Source: Ceratopteris richardii
Taxonomy: Eukaryota; Streptophyta; Polypodiopsida; Polypodiales; Pteridaceae
Assembly: GCA_020310875.1 (NCBI GenBank)
Contig: MU260072.1
Location: 415,001 to 479,000, forward strand
Direction: 5' to 3'
Length of the DNA: 64,000 nt
Shown in pieces: positions 1-10,799 of this stretch. Under the pieces are notes generated by a model. It did not search any database. It saw only the letters and a list, made by a program, of their open reading frames with translations, and was not told the origin of the DNA. The position numbers and the translations under genes are program-made. Within the stretch, counting starts at the first letter, position 1, and every line of letters starts with the position of its first letter.

Positions 1-60
1 TTCCAAAGAATTGATGCCAAAAATCTCCTGCAAAACAAAAGAAAAGAGAAATTCATAAAC
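1..60. repeat. 60-bp direct repeat, copy 1 (copy 2 at 949-1008)
   Basis: The first 53 or so bases recur almost unchanged at 949-1008 (shared block ccaaaaatctcctgcaaaac). The two copies bracket the TG/TA and CT simple-repeat tracts, so those tracts lie inside a duplicated unit. I do not recognise the unit itself. Confidence 0.75.
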
Positions 61-88
61 CCTAATCCTAAAACCCTAACCCTAAAAC
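58..88. repeat. short interstitial telomere-like repeat
   Basis: Four degenerate copies of the plant telomere unit CCCTAAA (ccctaat, cctaaaa, ccctaa, ccctaaaa) stand side by side. The run is only about 30 bp and merges into a microsatellite, so it is an interstitial motif and not a chromosome end. Confidence 0.6.
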
Positions 89-690
89 ATGTATATGTGT
101 GTATGTGTGTATGTATATGTGATGTGTGTGTATGTGTATGTGCATGTATGCATGTGTGTGTATACATATGTGAGTGTGTATATATATGTGTGTGTGTATG
201 TAATATGCATGTGTGTATGTATGTATGTGTGTGTGTACATGCATATGTGTGTGTATGTATGTATGCATACGCATGTGTGTATGCACATATGTGTGTGTAT
301 ACATATGTGACTGTGTATGTAATATGCATGTGTTTATGTATGTATGTGTGTGTATACATGCAAATATGTGTGTATGTTTGTATGCATATGCATGTGTGTA
401 TGTATACATGTGTGTGTACATGTGTGTGTGTACATGTGTGTATGTATATGTGTGTATACATGTATGTATGTGAGTATGAGAATGAATATGTGTGTGTATG
501 TATATGCATGTGTGTATCTAATATGCATGTGTGTATGCAATATGCATGTTTGTATGTAATATGCATGTATGTATGTATATGTGTGTATGCATGTGAGTAT
601 GTAATATGTATGTGTATGTATATGCATGTGTGTATGTAATATGTATGTGAGTATGTGTATGCATATGTGTGTGTATGTATGTATGCATCT
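89..690. repeat. TG/TA-rich compound microsatellite
   Basis: About 600 bp built almost only from atgtgtgt, atgtatat, gtatgcat and aatatgcat blocks. Long frames exist on both strands, but they merely translate the repeat (MYVCVCV or HTHTYTH patterns) and are not genes. Confidence 0.95.
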
Positions 691-862
691 ATCTCTCTAT
701 CTCATTCTCTTTCTATTTCATCTCTCTTTCATCTCCCTCTCTTTGACTCTCTCTCTATCTTTCTCTTTCATCTCTCTCTCTCTCTCTCTTTCTATCTCTC
801 TCTCTTTATGTTTCTCTAGATCTCTCTCTTTCTTTCATCTCTCTCTTTATCTCACTCTATAT
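690..862. repeat. CT-rich polypyrimidine tract
   Basis: Runs of tctctctct and ctttc. It is followed about 150 bp later by a GA-rich tract, so the two could pair as a loose hairpin. Confidence 0.9.
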
Positions 863-948
863 CAATCGAAAACAAAACAATCACTTACATCGATGTAATT
901 GTTTGGAGCGTTGTCCTCAAGGTCCACTTAATGTTGCCCTTCGTCAAA

Positions 949-1008
949 TTCCAAAGATTTGATGCCAAAAATCTCCTGCAAAACGAAAGAGAAGAGAAAT
1001 TAGAAAAG
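949..1008. repeat. 60-bp direct repeat, copy 2
   Basis: Near-identical to bases 1-60, with a few substitutions. It is followed by different sequence (a GA-rich tract instead of the telomere-like run). Confidence 0.75.
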
Positions 1009-1017
1009 GGAAAACAC

Positions 1018-1125
1018 AAAGAAAGAGAAAGGGTACTACAGTATGTGCAATTCTTACAAAAATTTTAGATCTAGAGAAATAGAGATGTAGAGAAAGAGAG
1101 AGAGAGAGAGACAGAGAGAGAAACA
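1018..1125. repeat. GA-rich polypurine tract
   Basis: Purine-rich sequence ending in a run of gagagagaga just before the CACTA-like subterminal repeats. Confidence 0.85.
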
Positions 1126-1130
1126 TTGCC

Positions 1131-1349
1131 TCGGTATAAGCATCGGTATGAGCATCGGTATAAGCATCGGTAATTTAAAGTAAAGTACCAATGCCTATAC
1201 CGGCACTCATACCGACGCCTGTATACCGACGATCAAATGACCGTCGGTATTGCATCTGTGGTTTTTCAAGCATTTTCAACGGTCATACCGACACCGAGGC
1301 GTGACCGTCGGTATGGGCAATGTTGGTATGCCCCTGATATGTTGTAGTG
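1131..1349. mobile_element. CACTA-type (En/Spm) transposon terminus
   Basis: Read on the minus strand, the segment begins CACTACAACATATCAGGG at 1349, which has the CACTA start of plant En/Spm termini. Inside lie repeated subterminal blocks in both orientations: four cggtat(a/g)agcat units near 1131-1180 and accgtcggtat / ataccgacg units at about 1210-1315. This is known architecture for CACTA ends, where transposase binds the subterminal repeats. The other end must lie before base 1. At 1350 the flank switches directly to family-G gypsy sequence, so the transposon interrupts that element. No transposase is visible in the window. Confidence 0.7.
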
Positions 1350-2096
1350 TGAGGCCCAATCACATCAAGAGGTTACCTATCAAATTCTTTCCATTATAGA
1401 CATGATTTGATGCCTCCAACTCATGGAAATCACCCTCCTCTGATTTTTGGATGATGATGGAAGGTGAAAATTGGGGCATGTTCTCACACTCTTGAGCTTG
1501 AAATGAAACTTAGCTTCCAACATCTTGCACCTCTCTAGGGACCTCCCATATTAGCATATATGATCATGAAAATACGCCAATGGATGCCATGATTGAAACC
1601 CATTCTTGATGTTTCCACACAAATGCTTATAAGGATCTTCAACCTAATGAAAATGGTATTCAAAAATTCCAAAACATATGAGAACCTCATTTCTCTGCAT
1701 CTAGCTTTGAAAATGGAAATTTAGATTTGGTTTAGGACTTGAGCACAATGTCGTTCCTAAAGACAGTTTACACATGGCATTGTAGGATGAAGTATCTCCC
1801 CAACTTTTACAAGAAAACATTTAAAGATATGTTCACAATAGGTTTCTGAGAGTACCACTCTAAGGTATTCATTTCTACAACTCTTTGGAAGTGAACAAGC
1901 CATACACTCCACACATTATAGGATGCCTCATCTAGTTCTCCCATGGGTAGTTGATTGGCAACAACTTGAATTAGATCTCACAAGGTGACTTTGTGTCAAA
2001 GAGTAAGAACTTGCCACCAATATCATCCAGTACTATATTGATTGCCCTGCACCACAAGGGTCTCTCAAGCATGATAAACTCGAGAGGGAGGGGGGG
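1350..2096 (+). pseudogene. degenerate 3' coding end of a third family-G gypsy element
   Basis: This matches, on the plus strand, the last part of the env-position ORF that G1 carries at 24147-24700 on the minus strand. Alignable landmarks are the gcatatatgatcatgaaaat block near 1555 (G1: gcgtacatgatggga), a caatggatgccatgattga block near 1578, ggtttctgagagtaccactc near 1842, and cttgccaccaatatcatcca near 2010. Many frameshifts and stops remove any usable frame. It is truncated on the left by the CACTA terminus at 1349. It is a third sample of the family and shows that the C-terminal domain is an old part of it. Confidence 0.75.
2082..2096 (+). other. polypurine tract of the third family-G copy
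   Basis: A pure purine run (gagagggaggggggg) directly abuts the LTR start. It sits at the same place as the purine runs next to the G1 and G2 3' LTRs and would prime plus-strand DNA synthesis. Confidence 0.8.
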
Positions 2097-2760
2097 TGTT
2101 AGTGATAGAAGAGGCCAAGGAAGCTTCAAGGAAAAAAGCCAAAGAGAAGAAAAATTCTTGGAATTGGGCCTAAGTAGGCAAGAGAGTTAGAGGAGAATAT
2201 GGGGACCATAAGATCTCAGAGAAATTTCCAAAACTTTACTTTTATAAAAATTGATTCTCATCACTACAACCATTGTAAATAATTGTTTTTGATATTTCCA
2301 ACTCCATTTTTTAGAAGCCAAGGAGTCCTCAAGCTTGAGGAGTATTAGTACAACCCATGTTTTGAATTTCATAATTTTTGGAACTCATTTGAGCCCTCAA
2401 AGTCACTTAGGAACTTATCTTTTAACTAAGATGGACACTAGGTCTCATTCAGGCCCAAAGCTAGTCAAAAACTATAAAAAGGGCTAGAGAGCTCATTTTT
2501 TGAGTTAAGTTGTATGAGATTTGAGCATTGTGAGAGCTTTCTTGGAATTTGAGCTCATGAATAGTAGATTCCATTGTTCCACCCTTTTTCTTACCTTGTG
2601 CGTGTGTGTGTATGTGTGCAAATTTTATATTGCTTCTCACTTACTCAATTGTGCACTCCTATCACTCATAATTGTCATAATATCGTCCTCATGTTTTGCA
2701 GATTGACATTTATGAGGTGGATCATCACTAGAGTGCTGCTTCCATTATGCTAGAGTGACA
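2097..2760 (+). mobile_element. 3' LTR of the third family-G gypsy element
   Basis: Starts TGTTAGTGAT after the purine tract and ends GCTAGAGTGACA. In reverse complement it matches the G1 and G2 LTRs: same ends, the aaggagtcctcaagcttgag block near 2320, the TATA box ctataaaaag at 2472, the gtgcgtgtgtgtgtatgtg block near 2600, and ttgacatttatgaggtg near 2703. At 664 bp it is longer and more diverged than the 611-bp G1 LTRs, so this copy is older. Confidence 0.85.
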
Positions 2761-2939
2761 ATATGTTAGTATGTTCACAAGCACTAAATATCCCATATGT
2801 CACATGTATTGTATATTGACATTGAAGAACCAATATATTTATGTAGTTATTATTTACAACTTGAAATATTACATTAAAGCTTGATAAAGACAATTGGCTA
2901 GCAAAATCAAAGTACTATTGCAAGATAAAATTGTTTTGC

Positions 2940-3370
2940 CTACCAATCCGATATTGTTGAAGTTGATTGGTAAGTAAGCTGTGTGTATTCTGAGGTATGC
3001 ATCCAACATTGAAGATGCCTGTTGAGCTGCTCTCTTCCAAGTGTTTTAGTGAATATGTTAGCACAATTTGCCTCTGTTGGGCAATATTCTAGCTTCACAA
3101 TTTCATCTTCAATTAGCTCACGAACATAATGGTACTGTACTTCTATATGCTTGGTGCAAGCATGAAATACTAGGTTATTTGCTATAGCCATACAACTTTG
3201 ATTATCATACTTGAGTACAGTTGCCATATTTGATGGAAAGCCTAGATCTGCAAGAATTCTCCTGAACCAGACTGCCTCACAAGAAGCAAAACAAGCTGCT
3301 TTGTACTCTGCTATAGTGGAGGGGAGTGCGAGGTTATTTGCTTCCTACTTACCCAAGAAAATATTCCTGA
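2940..3370 (-). pseudogene. Ty1/copia RNase H, C-terminal part
   Basis: The minus-strand frame 2940-3227 carries the end of a Ty1/copia RNase H domain: VLKYDNQSC, then HACTKHIEVQYHYVRE, then CPTEANCANIFTK. The sequence just upstream (3228-3370) contains the ASQEAKQAALYS counterpart in another frame. A frameshift near 3320 separates it from the RT frame that ends at 3311. It acts with RT in copying the element RNA. Decayed, clearly part of the 3311-4537 pol. Confidence 0.85.
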
Positions 3371-4180
3371 ACCAAGTGAGAAACAATATCCAAAAACTGA
3401 TTTTCTAGAATCACAATCTCCAGCCCAATCTAAATCACAATATCCTTGAAGTGTATCACCTATGGTATAAAAGGTACCAAAATCCAAGGTTCCTGCAATG
3501 TACCTTAGAATTCGCATTCCAGCATTCCAATGACTCTCCTTAGGTTTGTTGGAAAACTTGCTTAACACTCCAGCAACATAGCAAATGTCTGGTCTAGTGT
3601 TACACAGAAAAATAAGACTTCCAACAAGCTTTCTATACTTCTTAGCATCTACATCAGGCATGTTATCATCCATAGATAGCTTATCATTTACCTCCATAGG
3701 TGTGCTCGTTGGTTTGCAGTCCATCATTCCAAATGCCTTGAGAATTTCTTTGGCATATTTTTCCTGTGAGATGAAAATGCCATCCTTTCTTTGCCATACT
3801 TCAATTCCCAAACAAAAATGGGGTAGACCTAAGTCCGTCATTTCAAACCCAGTTCCCAAGCTGATCCGAGTTTGATTGATGAGTTCTTGATGATCTCCTG
3901 TAATGATCAAATCATCTACATATACAATGAATACAACTAGCTTGCTATCCCTTTTCATTACATACAAGTTAGCATCAAAAGTACTTCTTTCAAAACCCAT
4001 ATTTTTGAAAAAATTATCTATCCGTTGGTACCAAGCCCGTGGTGCTTGCTTAAGTCCATACAAAGCTTCCCTCAACCTGTGAACTTTATTTTCTGAATTG
4101 GGCACCTCAAAACCTGGTGGTTGAGATACATATATCTCCTCCTTGAGGTGACCATTCAAAAATGCAAATTTGACATCCAT
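3311..4180 (-). pseudogene. Ty1/copia reverse transcriptase and start of RNase H
   Basis: An open frame of 289 codons covers most of a copia [20 protein letters not shown] at the start, [13 protein letters not shown], the catalytic [17 protein letters not shown], then the connection and RNase H entry ([20 protein letters not shown]). It ends in a frameshift at SWVSRKQ, and the upstream fingers region is in a different frame at 4286-4537. RT copies retrotransposon RNA into DNA in cytoplasmic particles. No LTR can be assigned with confidence, so only this pol fragment of the element is seen. Confidence 0.92.
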
Positions 4181-4285
4181 CTAAAAAATAGGCTAGGCCT
4201 TTTGTGAAGCTACTGCAAGTACCGTCCGAATAGTTGTCATGTGTGATGTTGGTGCAAAAGTTTCTTGAACATCAAATCCTTTGAT

Positions 4286-4537
4286 CTATGAAAAAACATG
4301 TGCAACTAATCTTGCCTTATACCTTCCTAATGTGCCATCTGCTTTATACTTAGCTTTCCAAATCCATTTAGTACCTATTACCTTCTTCTTTGGCAGCAAT
4401 TTGACTAGATCCCATGTATCATTTTTGAGTATACTATCATACTCAGACTGCATTGCCGCTCTCCAACCTCGATCATCAAGGGCTTCTTCAGTGGTAGGTT
4501 CCTTTATCGAGCCCATGATATCTACCATTAGAGCCAT
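4286..4537 (-). pseudogene. Ty1/copia RT, N-terminal region
   Basis: The minus frame carries GWRAAMQSEYDSILKNDTWDLV, then KWIWKAKYKADGTLGRYKARLVA, the standard opening of copia RT. It is out of frame with the main RT block by a lesion at about 4180-4290. Further upstream in element direction (4560-4760) an acidic Ser/Arg linker sequence is still recognisable, after which similarity to copia stops. Confidence 0.88.
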
Positions 4538-4789
4538 GTTAACAATGTGTTATGAGGCTCTTCTTTGCTCCTCTATTCTCTTCAATCTTCTTGATCCATC
4601 CGAGGATGATTCTGGTGCATCTACATGTGGATTGCGATCATCAACAAGCTCTTGTGCTCACTTTGTAGTGGCTTACGCTGTGCAGCTACAACTAGTTGGC
4701 TTCTTATTGAGGAAATTTCACCATCAGATGTTTCCTCCTCCTCAACTTTAACCTATCTTTTGATAGGCACAAGGTGAGACATTTCTCCA

Positions 4790-5480
4790 TTTGATGAGAT
4801 AGTAGACAAAAGTTACGCAATATAACATAGGAGAAGTAGAGAAGATAATAGATATAGGAGAATCTCAACAATTTTCTACTAACAACAAGTACAAAGATGA
4901 TGTCATTGTCCACCCCTACGCTCTCAAGGTAGAGCTTAACTGGTGATCTAGGCAACTCTAGATAGGGAGATACAAGGTAGAGATATGCTGGCTTGATTCA
5001 ATGTCTCAGGTAGTGCAAAAGTCATGTATATATAGGATAATGGGTGGCCTTCCATGGATGACTATACATGGGTAGTAGAGCGTGGGTGACCACCACCTGC
5101 GTAATTGCCATACACGGCTTAGGCCGATTGAACTGACCTAACAAATATAAATTATTTCTGACTCCGAAAGGTAATATTCCATCGAATATTCCCTTTACTG
5201 TCGCATTGGGGGTAGTGCCCCCGGACCCCCACCAAGGGGCCCGATGCCCCCCTGGGAACCCCTAGCCGGCGCTACTCATCACTGCCTCGGACCCCACAAT
5301 TGGGGACCTTGGTAACTCCCTTTCCTTACAATACCTTACATGGTCCAATATGACCTTCATCAAACATGCAAGTTGGGATTCCCATCGGTTGGGAAATGCA
5401 CGCTTGGCTTCTCCTCATAATGGGGGCCTTACAAAATGTGCATATAATCATGAGGGGTAGACATTGATCATATACTAACA
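4790..5480. other. LTR-like segment with a GC-rich block, unassigned
   Basis: There is no coding potential. The stretch has a TATA-like tatatatagg near 5030 (plus strand), a GC-rich core at about 5205-5310 (gtgcccccggacccccacc, ggggcccgatgccccc), and possible TG and CA ends at 4792 and 5480. Runs of C and G like these are common in plant copia LTRs. No second copy lies in the window and no target duplication is visible, so an LTR identity is a guess. Confidence 0.35.
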
Positions 5481-5799
5481 CATACATACTACAACACAAC
5501 TCTGGCTGGTTTGTGATAGCCTATAGCACAATAGTGGAAGAGTAGCACCTTTAGATCTCAAGAGGCTCTAGAACAAAGGCTTTCATCAGTAGAAGCACCT
5601 ATGGACCCAATATAGAAGGAAATGAATCAAATTTTCAGACATTAATCCAAATTGTAGAGCAAAGAATGATGATTGTTGCCGTTTAATACAACAAATGAAC
5701 ATCCAAGATGAATCAAAATCTTTCCTCTTCATTAGCCATGATCTCCCCCCTTTTGGAAGGCTTGCGATGGTAGAATGGGAAGTGGTGTTTGAACCGTTT

Positions 5800-6045
5800 T
5801 TGGATTAGATGGGAATTCAAACTGTAGGAATTTTCACACCCACTTATTGAGAACAAGAAAGCATTGCTAATGTGGAAAATCCTTCGTAGGGGTTGTGGAC
5901 CAATTTAAAATATAGTAAAATATGTGATGACCCCTCCCCTTCTAGTTGGTTTAAGCAATGCTCAAGTGGCAGGGAAGACCTGGATCACCTTTTCTTTTCT
6001 GATCCTAAGAGCACTCGAATCTTATAGGAACTCAACAAGCTCTTG
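5800..6045 (+). pseudogene. LINE remnant (zf-RVT region)
   Basis: Across frames the translation gives ENKKALLMWKILRRGCGPI and then FKQCSSGREDLDHLFFSDPKS. This resembles the C-terminal zinc domain that follows LINE RT, for which the better copy in the window is at 15600-15760. It is short, broken by stops and has no poly(A) end. Segment 5480-5800 shows nothing recognisable. Confidence 0.45.
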
Positions 6046-6057
6046 ATATGCACATAA

Positions 6058-6545
6058 CAATTTGATAAAGCCTCAAATAAGTGACAAATATCAATTGTCT
6101 TTCCTTAAAGAAGATGGAGATTAGCAAGTCAAGGATGGGCTGCATTAGAATCTCATATCAGCTTCAAAACAAATATCTATTCATATTTGTGAAGAAGAAG
6201 ATATAACCAATGATGTCACCATGAACAAAGATTGCTCACTTGTAGATTTATGAGAATATTTAGGAGGTTGAAGCTTGATAGAGAGTGTTCAAAATAAAAC
6301 TCCAACCTTATGAGATTAAGTGAAAATCATTGGATGCCATGTACCTAGGTTGAAGGTTGAGGCTTGATAGCGAGTGTTCAAAATCAAACTCCAACCTTAT
6401 GAGCTTACGCGAAAAGCATTGGAATGATGCAGTTAGGTTGAAGGTTGAAGCTTGATAAGAACCTTGGCACTGAAATTCACTATTCAAATAAGTTTTATAT
6501 GTCAAATGAGAACATCATCGGTAGTACGCACAAGTAGATGTAACA
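6058..6545. repeat. inverted repeat arm 1 (pairs with 19105-19578), with internal 97-bp repeats
   Basis: The reverse complement recurs at 19105-19578, from the aagcctcaa end (6075) to the cacaagtaga end (6533). Inside the arm, a unit of about 95-100 bp (ggttgaagcttgatagagag, then ccaaccttatgag) occurs about three times in tandem between 6265 and 6460. There is no coding sequence. The two arms are about 12.6 kb apart and enclose element Y, the LINE and a copia fragment. Confidence 0.75.
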
Positions 6546-6574
6546 TTTTCTTAGCATAGAAAATTAGTAGCATT

Positions 6575-6996
6575 TTTTAATTTGAAGGAAGTCATTGAAA
6601 AGTGACTCTAAGCTTGTCAAAAAAATAATTTTTTTAGATTCTAGGATCTTAAATAGTATTTTGATAATTAGAAAAGAGTCATATACATCATTTTGTTAAA
6701 TAATTCATGCATGACAACACTATCATGTCATATATGAGATTAAATTTATGCCATAAACCTAGAAAAGTCATTACAAATTTGTAATTATGAATAAAATTGC
6801 GTTTAGATATGTAGAATAAGAGATTTTATCGAGTTTGAAACTATGAAAATGGGGACATCGTGGTGTTGATAAAAAAACAACACCAACTGACATCACTATA
6901 ATTTTTGCACCAATACTAAAACTAGCATGATATGTATTCCATAAAGCCTCCAAGTACAACACTAGTGTTAGGATATTCTTTTAATTTGAAGGAATG
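6575..6996. repeat. 0.4-kb direct duplication, copy 1
   Basis: This AT-rich block matches 9209-9735: ctaagcttgt near 6610, atcttaaatagtatttt, gatgacaaca/catgacaaca, catcactataatttttgcac near 6890, and the palindrome acactagtgtt near 6960. The two copies immediately flank LTR element Y. No coding content. Confidence 0.75.
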
Positions 6997-7553
6997 TGTT
7001 AGTGCTGCCATATATTTTTGTAAATATTAAAAACATGTATACCGAACAATCTCATAAAAAAAGGCAGACATGAATGATTGTAACCTTTCATTATAATGAA
7101 AATTTTGATGCATGTAGCGGAGAGAAGAAGCACACAGGCATGATGTCGGTGTAAGGCCATAAAGCTAGAGTGTGGTGACTACATGTTTGTTCTCTAGCAT
7201 GTAGAGGAGAGGTGCAAGTTCGGTCTATTATGGTGTTGTTGCTCTCTTGTCTTTATTCTATTGTCATATTAAGATTGAATCTGTGTTGCACATTCTACCA
7301 TACTTTAATTTGTTTCTGTTGAAGTGATGATTGTGTATACTACAAGTATTCATAATAGTGTTGTGTGGATGATACTGAACTTCATTTGAGAACCTAATTT
7401 GATAGTTGATCATGTTTAGTTTTCTATTAAGTGGAGTGGGAAAATAACAAGGGACTCTATCTAATAGAATCCTGCCATCCCAAGAACCCTGCTAGCCTAT
7501 CCTATTCACTGTAGTCTTACCGGACACAGTTGGATTAAGTCCAGAGGTCAACA
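6997..7553 (+). mobile_element. 5' LTR of element Y
   Basis: Runs from TGTTAGTGCTGCC to GGTCAACA (557 bp) and aligns along its length with 8657-9208. Directly after it comes catgtgccatctatggg, which resembles the block after the element X 5' LTR and may be a divergent primer site. Confidence 0.85.
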
Positions 7554-7615
7554 CATGTGCCATCTATGGGAAATTGAATTTAGTTTCTGAGAGAAGCTCA
7601 ACATACACTTTCTGA

Positions 7616-8605
7616 GTGGAGATTCTTTCCTACATGTTGGTAACACGCTCTAGAGAAACTTACCCAAAATATCGAAGCGATAAACAACCTTTGAGATTGA
7701 ATAGTGCACTAGGAATGCCACTGTGTAGTAATACTAAAGGTGTTACATCTGAAGGGAAGGGCATAACAAGTAGCATTGGATTAGTCCCATATCATTTTCT
7801 CATTTTTGATCTATAGAATATACCAAAAACTAATCTAGTATTGTCCAGTGATAGTTCGGTGTCCGGTGCCAATATCGAACTCGATGGTAATTCGGTCCCA
7901 GCAGTGACAACCAACGAAGTTCTTTTAACAAGCTTGTTGAACCTATTTTGAAGAGAGCAGATTGGAGTTTAGGATCGAGTACCCCTATTGAATGTTGCAT
8001 TAAAGCGGAATTTCCAAAGTTTTGGAGTGACAAAAGATGCAGCCATCAACGAGCTACAATACCAATTAAAATCTGAAGTCGAAGATCATGCGTTGTTGCA
8101 TCAGACAACCGCTTCTCTTCTGGAAACTAATGAGCAGTTCTTGTTGCAAATCACCCAACAAGATGTCCAACTCCGATCCTTGAATCAGCAGTTCATTGTG
8201 TTGTAGTGCACAATTGAAGAGGAACGTACTTCAAAGGTGCAAGCTTCACGATCGACATTCGAGCAACTTCAAGGTTTACAGACCCAGTTGAAGGTGGCAA
8301 TGCTTCACTGGACAAAAGCTGAACAACATGCTATAGACGAATGCCAACACCCGAGACACATCTTGCAGCAGGACTTCTATTTGCAAGAAGAGTTCGATCT
8401 TCAATTGGATGAAGCCTAGAGTTATGCCATTTTGTCACAGGCCTCAACTTCTAAACAAGTAGAGGTAGTCACTCTCATTCCGTCAGAAGTATAGTGGTTA
8501 TTGAAGTCAATCACCAAGAAGATTCAACATACTTTTGTCGAAGGTCGCACTTCTTTTACTATTGAAGTCTGTACCCCCTCGGATGATGATATGGATGCGG
8601 ATTAA
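7616..8605 (+). pseudogene. coiled-coil ORF of element Y
   Basis: One frame runs from the ATG at 7634 to the TAA at 8605, interrupted by stops including 7814-7816, 8204-8206 and 8417-8419 but with no clear frameshift. The N-terminus MLVTRSRETYPKYRSDKQPL resembles the MPVTRSRELYLKYKRDQ start in element X. The centre (about 7990-8420) is rich in Gln, Leu and Glu with heptad-like spacing (QLQ, LLETNEQFLLQITQQ, LQGLQTQL), and the end is acidic. It sits in the gag position and could be a structural or packaging protein. No family is recognised. Confidence 0.6.
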
Positions 8606-8656
8606 ATTTTGTATCTGAATACTATATTTTGGGTTCAGGTCCTTCAAGCATGCAAG

Positions 8657-9208
8657 TGTTAGTCCCACTGGATATTTTTGTAAATATTAAAAAACATGTA
8701 TACCAAACAGTCTCACCGATAAGGCAAACACGACTGATTTTAACCTTTCATTATGATGAAAATGTCGATGCATGTGGTGGAGAGAAGAAGCATGTAGGCA
8801 TGCTATCAACGTAAGGCCATAAAGCCAGAGTCCCATGACTACGTGTTTGTTCTCTAGCATGCAGAGTAGAGGTGCAAGTTCAGTCTATTACGGTGTCGTT
8901 TCTCTCTTGACTTTTGTTGTCATATTAAGAATGAATATGTGTTGAGTAGTCTACCATACTTTAATATGTTTCTATGAAGTGATAATTGTGTATACTACAA
9001 GTATTCAAAATAGTGTCATGTGGATGATATTGAACTTCATTTGAGAACCTGACCTGATAGTTGATGACATTTAGTTTTTGATTAAGTGGAGTGGAAAAAT
9101 ACCTAGGGACTCTATCTAATAGAATCATGCCATCCCAAGAACCCTGGTAGCCTATACTATTCACTATAGCCTTACCGAACACAATTGGATTAAGAACAAA
9201 GGTTAACA
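8657..9208 (+). mobile_element. 3' LTR of element Y
   Basis: Runs from TGTTAGTCCC to GGTTAACA (552 bp) and is homologous throughout to 6997-7553. Shared landmarks include tgtttgttctctagcatg, tgtgtatactacaagtattc and gactctatctaatagaatc. Confidence 0.85.
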
Positions 9209-9735
9209 AACAACATTGAAATTTGACCCCTAAGCTTGTAAAAAAAAAGTCTTCCACAATCTTAAATAGTATTTCAGTAATAAAAAAAGAGTCATATTCA
9301 TATCATCACTTTGCAAAATAGTTCATGGATGACAACATTTGCATGACATATATGAAATTATTTTTATGACATAAACATAGAAAAAAATCATTAGAATTTT
9401 GCAATTATCAATAAAATTGTGTTTAAGTAATAAGATATTTTATTTTTAAATACAATGAAAATGGAGACGTCATGGTTTTGATTGAAAAATCAACATTAGC
9501 TAGCATCACTATAATTTTTGCACCAATACTAAAAATAGTATGATAAATTAATTGAAGAAATCTGATGTTTTCTATCCTTTAAGGCAAATGATATTTCTTA
9601 AGAGATATGCAATCATGCTAACATGTTTTATTTCCATTTATATATGATTGCTTATAGTAATGTAGAATATTCATCAAATAATATCTATTTCAAGACACTA
9701 AAGTGTCCGAAGTACAACACTAGTGTTGGCATTTT
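9209..9735. repeat. 0.4-kb direct duplication, copy 2
   Basis: The counterpart of 6575-6996, carrying about 160 bp of extra sequence near 9541-9705 before the shared acactagtgtt palindrome. With copy 1 it brackets element Y, as if Y had landed at or near the junction of a tandem duplication. Confidence 0.7.
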
Positions 9736-10737
9736 TATTTCTCATATATGGTGAAGTCTTTTATGTATGTTAGGATTGATGATTTCATATAGTAAATTAA
9801 AATACTAAAAAGCGTCATGAATCATCTTACAAGGGGAATCACTCGCCAAAGAGCAATCTATTTTGTGGAAATAATACGATATGAAGTAAATCATATTGCA
9901 TACATATTTGGAATGTGATCAAAGTATTTCACAATCTGAATCACATAATTGAGAACGATAGACTCCATCAACTCTTGTGAAATTTGTTTCCTATGTGTTT
10001 ATCCAGTCATTCCAAGCAAGCCTAACTCCTATAACCATCAAGGAAATATTGCGCCTCCCTTTCTTAAACCTTATCCAGTAAAGCCACCTGCAAGGTAAAA
10101 GAGAATGATTATGAATGTTGATCTCATTAAACTATTGTCGATCTTGACAGCTATGTAATTTCTTCAGCTATGTAATTTCTTGTTCCTCTGTGGCTACATT
10201 CTTTACAAGAGCAATGAACCGAGTTTTTTTGGGAGTTTTTCTAGTGCATTGTTTTCCCTCTTGGGATTATTAGATTAGTAAAATATCTATAGTTGGCGTA
10301 GGAAATACTTCAATCTAGTAATTGACTACATTTGGGTAAATTTTGGGATCTAGACTCTAAATCTTCATAGAATTGGTAAAATACACATCAAAGACTTTGG
10401 TAAATAAACAAATATGTAAAAAGGGGATTTTGAGGTACCCAAGACGACATGATCTTTGTTTTCTCCGTGGGCATTCATTAAGAGTAATTAAGTATAATTA
10501 AAAAGAAATTGTAATTATATATTTTTCTTGATTCGTTTAGCATTAAGTATCTTTTGATTTTCGTTTCCCAAACTTTTTAGGATAAGTGTTTAAATCAATT
10601 TTTTTGCACGCCAGAAAAACAAATTATCTTTTGTATTGGAGAAAAAGGAGAACGCAAGCACGTAGAGAATGGTAGAGGGAAAGCTTGTTAGCTGACTCCG
10701 GCAGTCCTTGCACTTCCGTTCCGATTTCGTGAAGTAG
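9736..10737. other. AT-rich interval without recognisable features
   Basis: Both strands were read. There are no open frames with family motifs, no LTR pairs and no obvious terminal repeats. The interval separates the 9209-9735 repeat from the LINE leader. Confidence 0.6.
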
Positions 10738-10799
10738 GTGATACTTGTGGATACGACAACGTCTAATGGCGAACTGAAGGAATGTTTGTCTTTCACGAA

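Larger units (their letters stand above)
6997..9208 (+). mobile_element. element Y: small non-autonomous LTR retrotransposon
   Basis: Two direct LTRs (6997-7553 and 8657-9208, both TG...CA) enclose 1.1 kb that holds a single coiled-coil reading frame and no protease, RT, RNase H or integrase. The element would need enzymes from elsewhere. A 5-bp target duplication is not visible: the flanks read gaatg and aacaa. The LTRs differ by roughly a tenth of positions, so the insertion is old. The ORF start resembles that of element X. Confidence 0.8.

Noticed and set aside
58..88. Chromosome end
   Set aside because: Only four degenerate telomere units, with ordinary transposon sequence beyond them.
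97..639. Long Cys/Val/Tyr- or His/Thr-rich frames on both strands
   Set aside because: They are translations of the TG/TA microsatellite. Composition is fully explained by the repeat.
4281..4751. 156-codon plus-strand frame
   Set aside because: Antisense shadow of the copia RT fragment.
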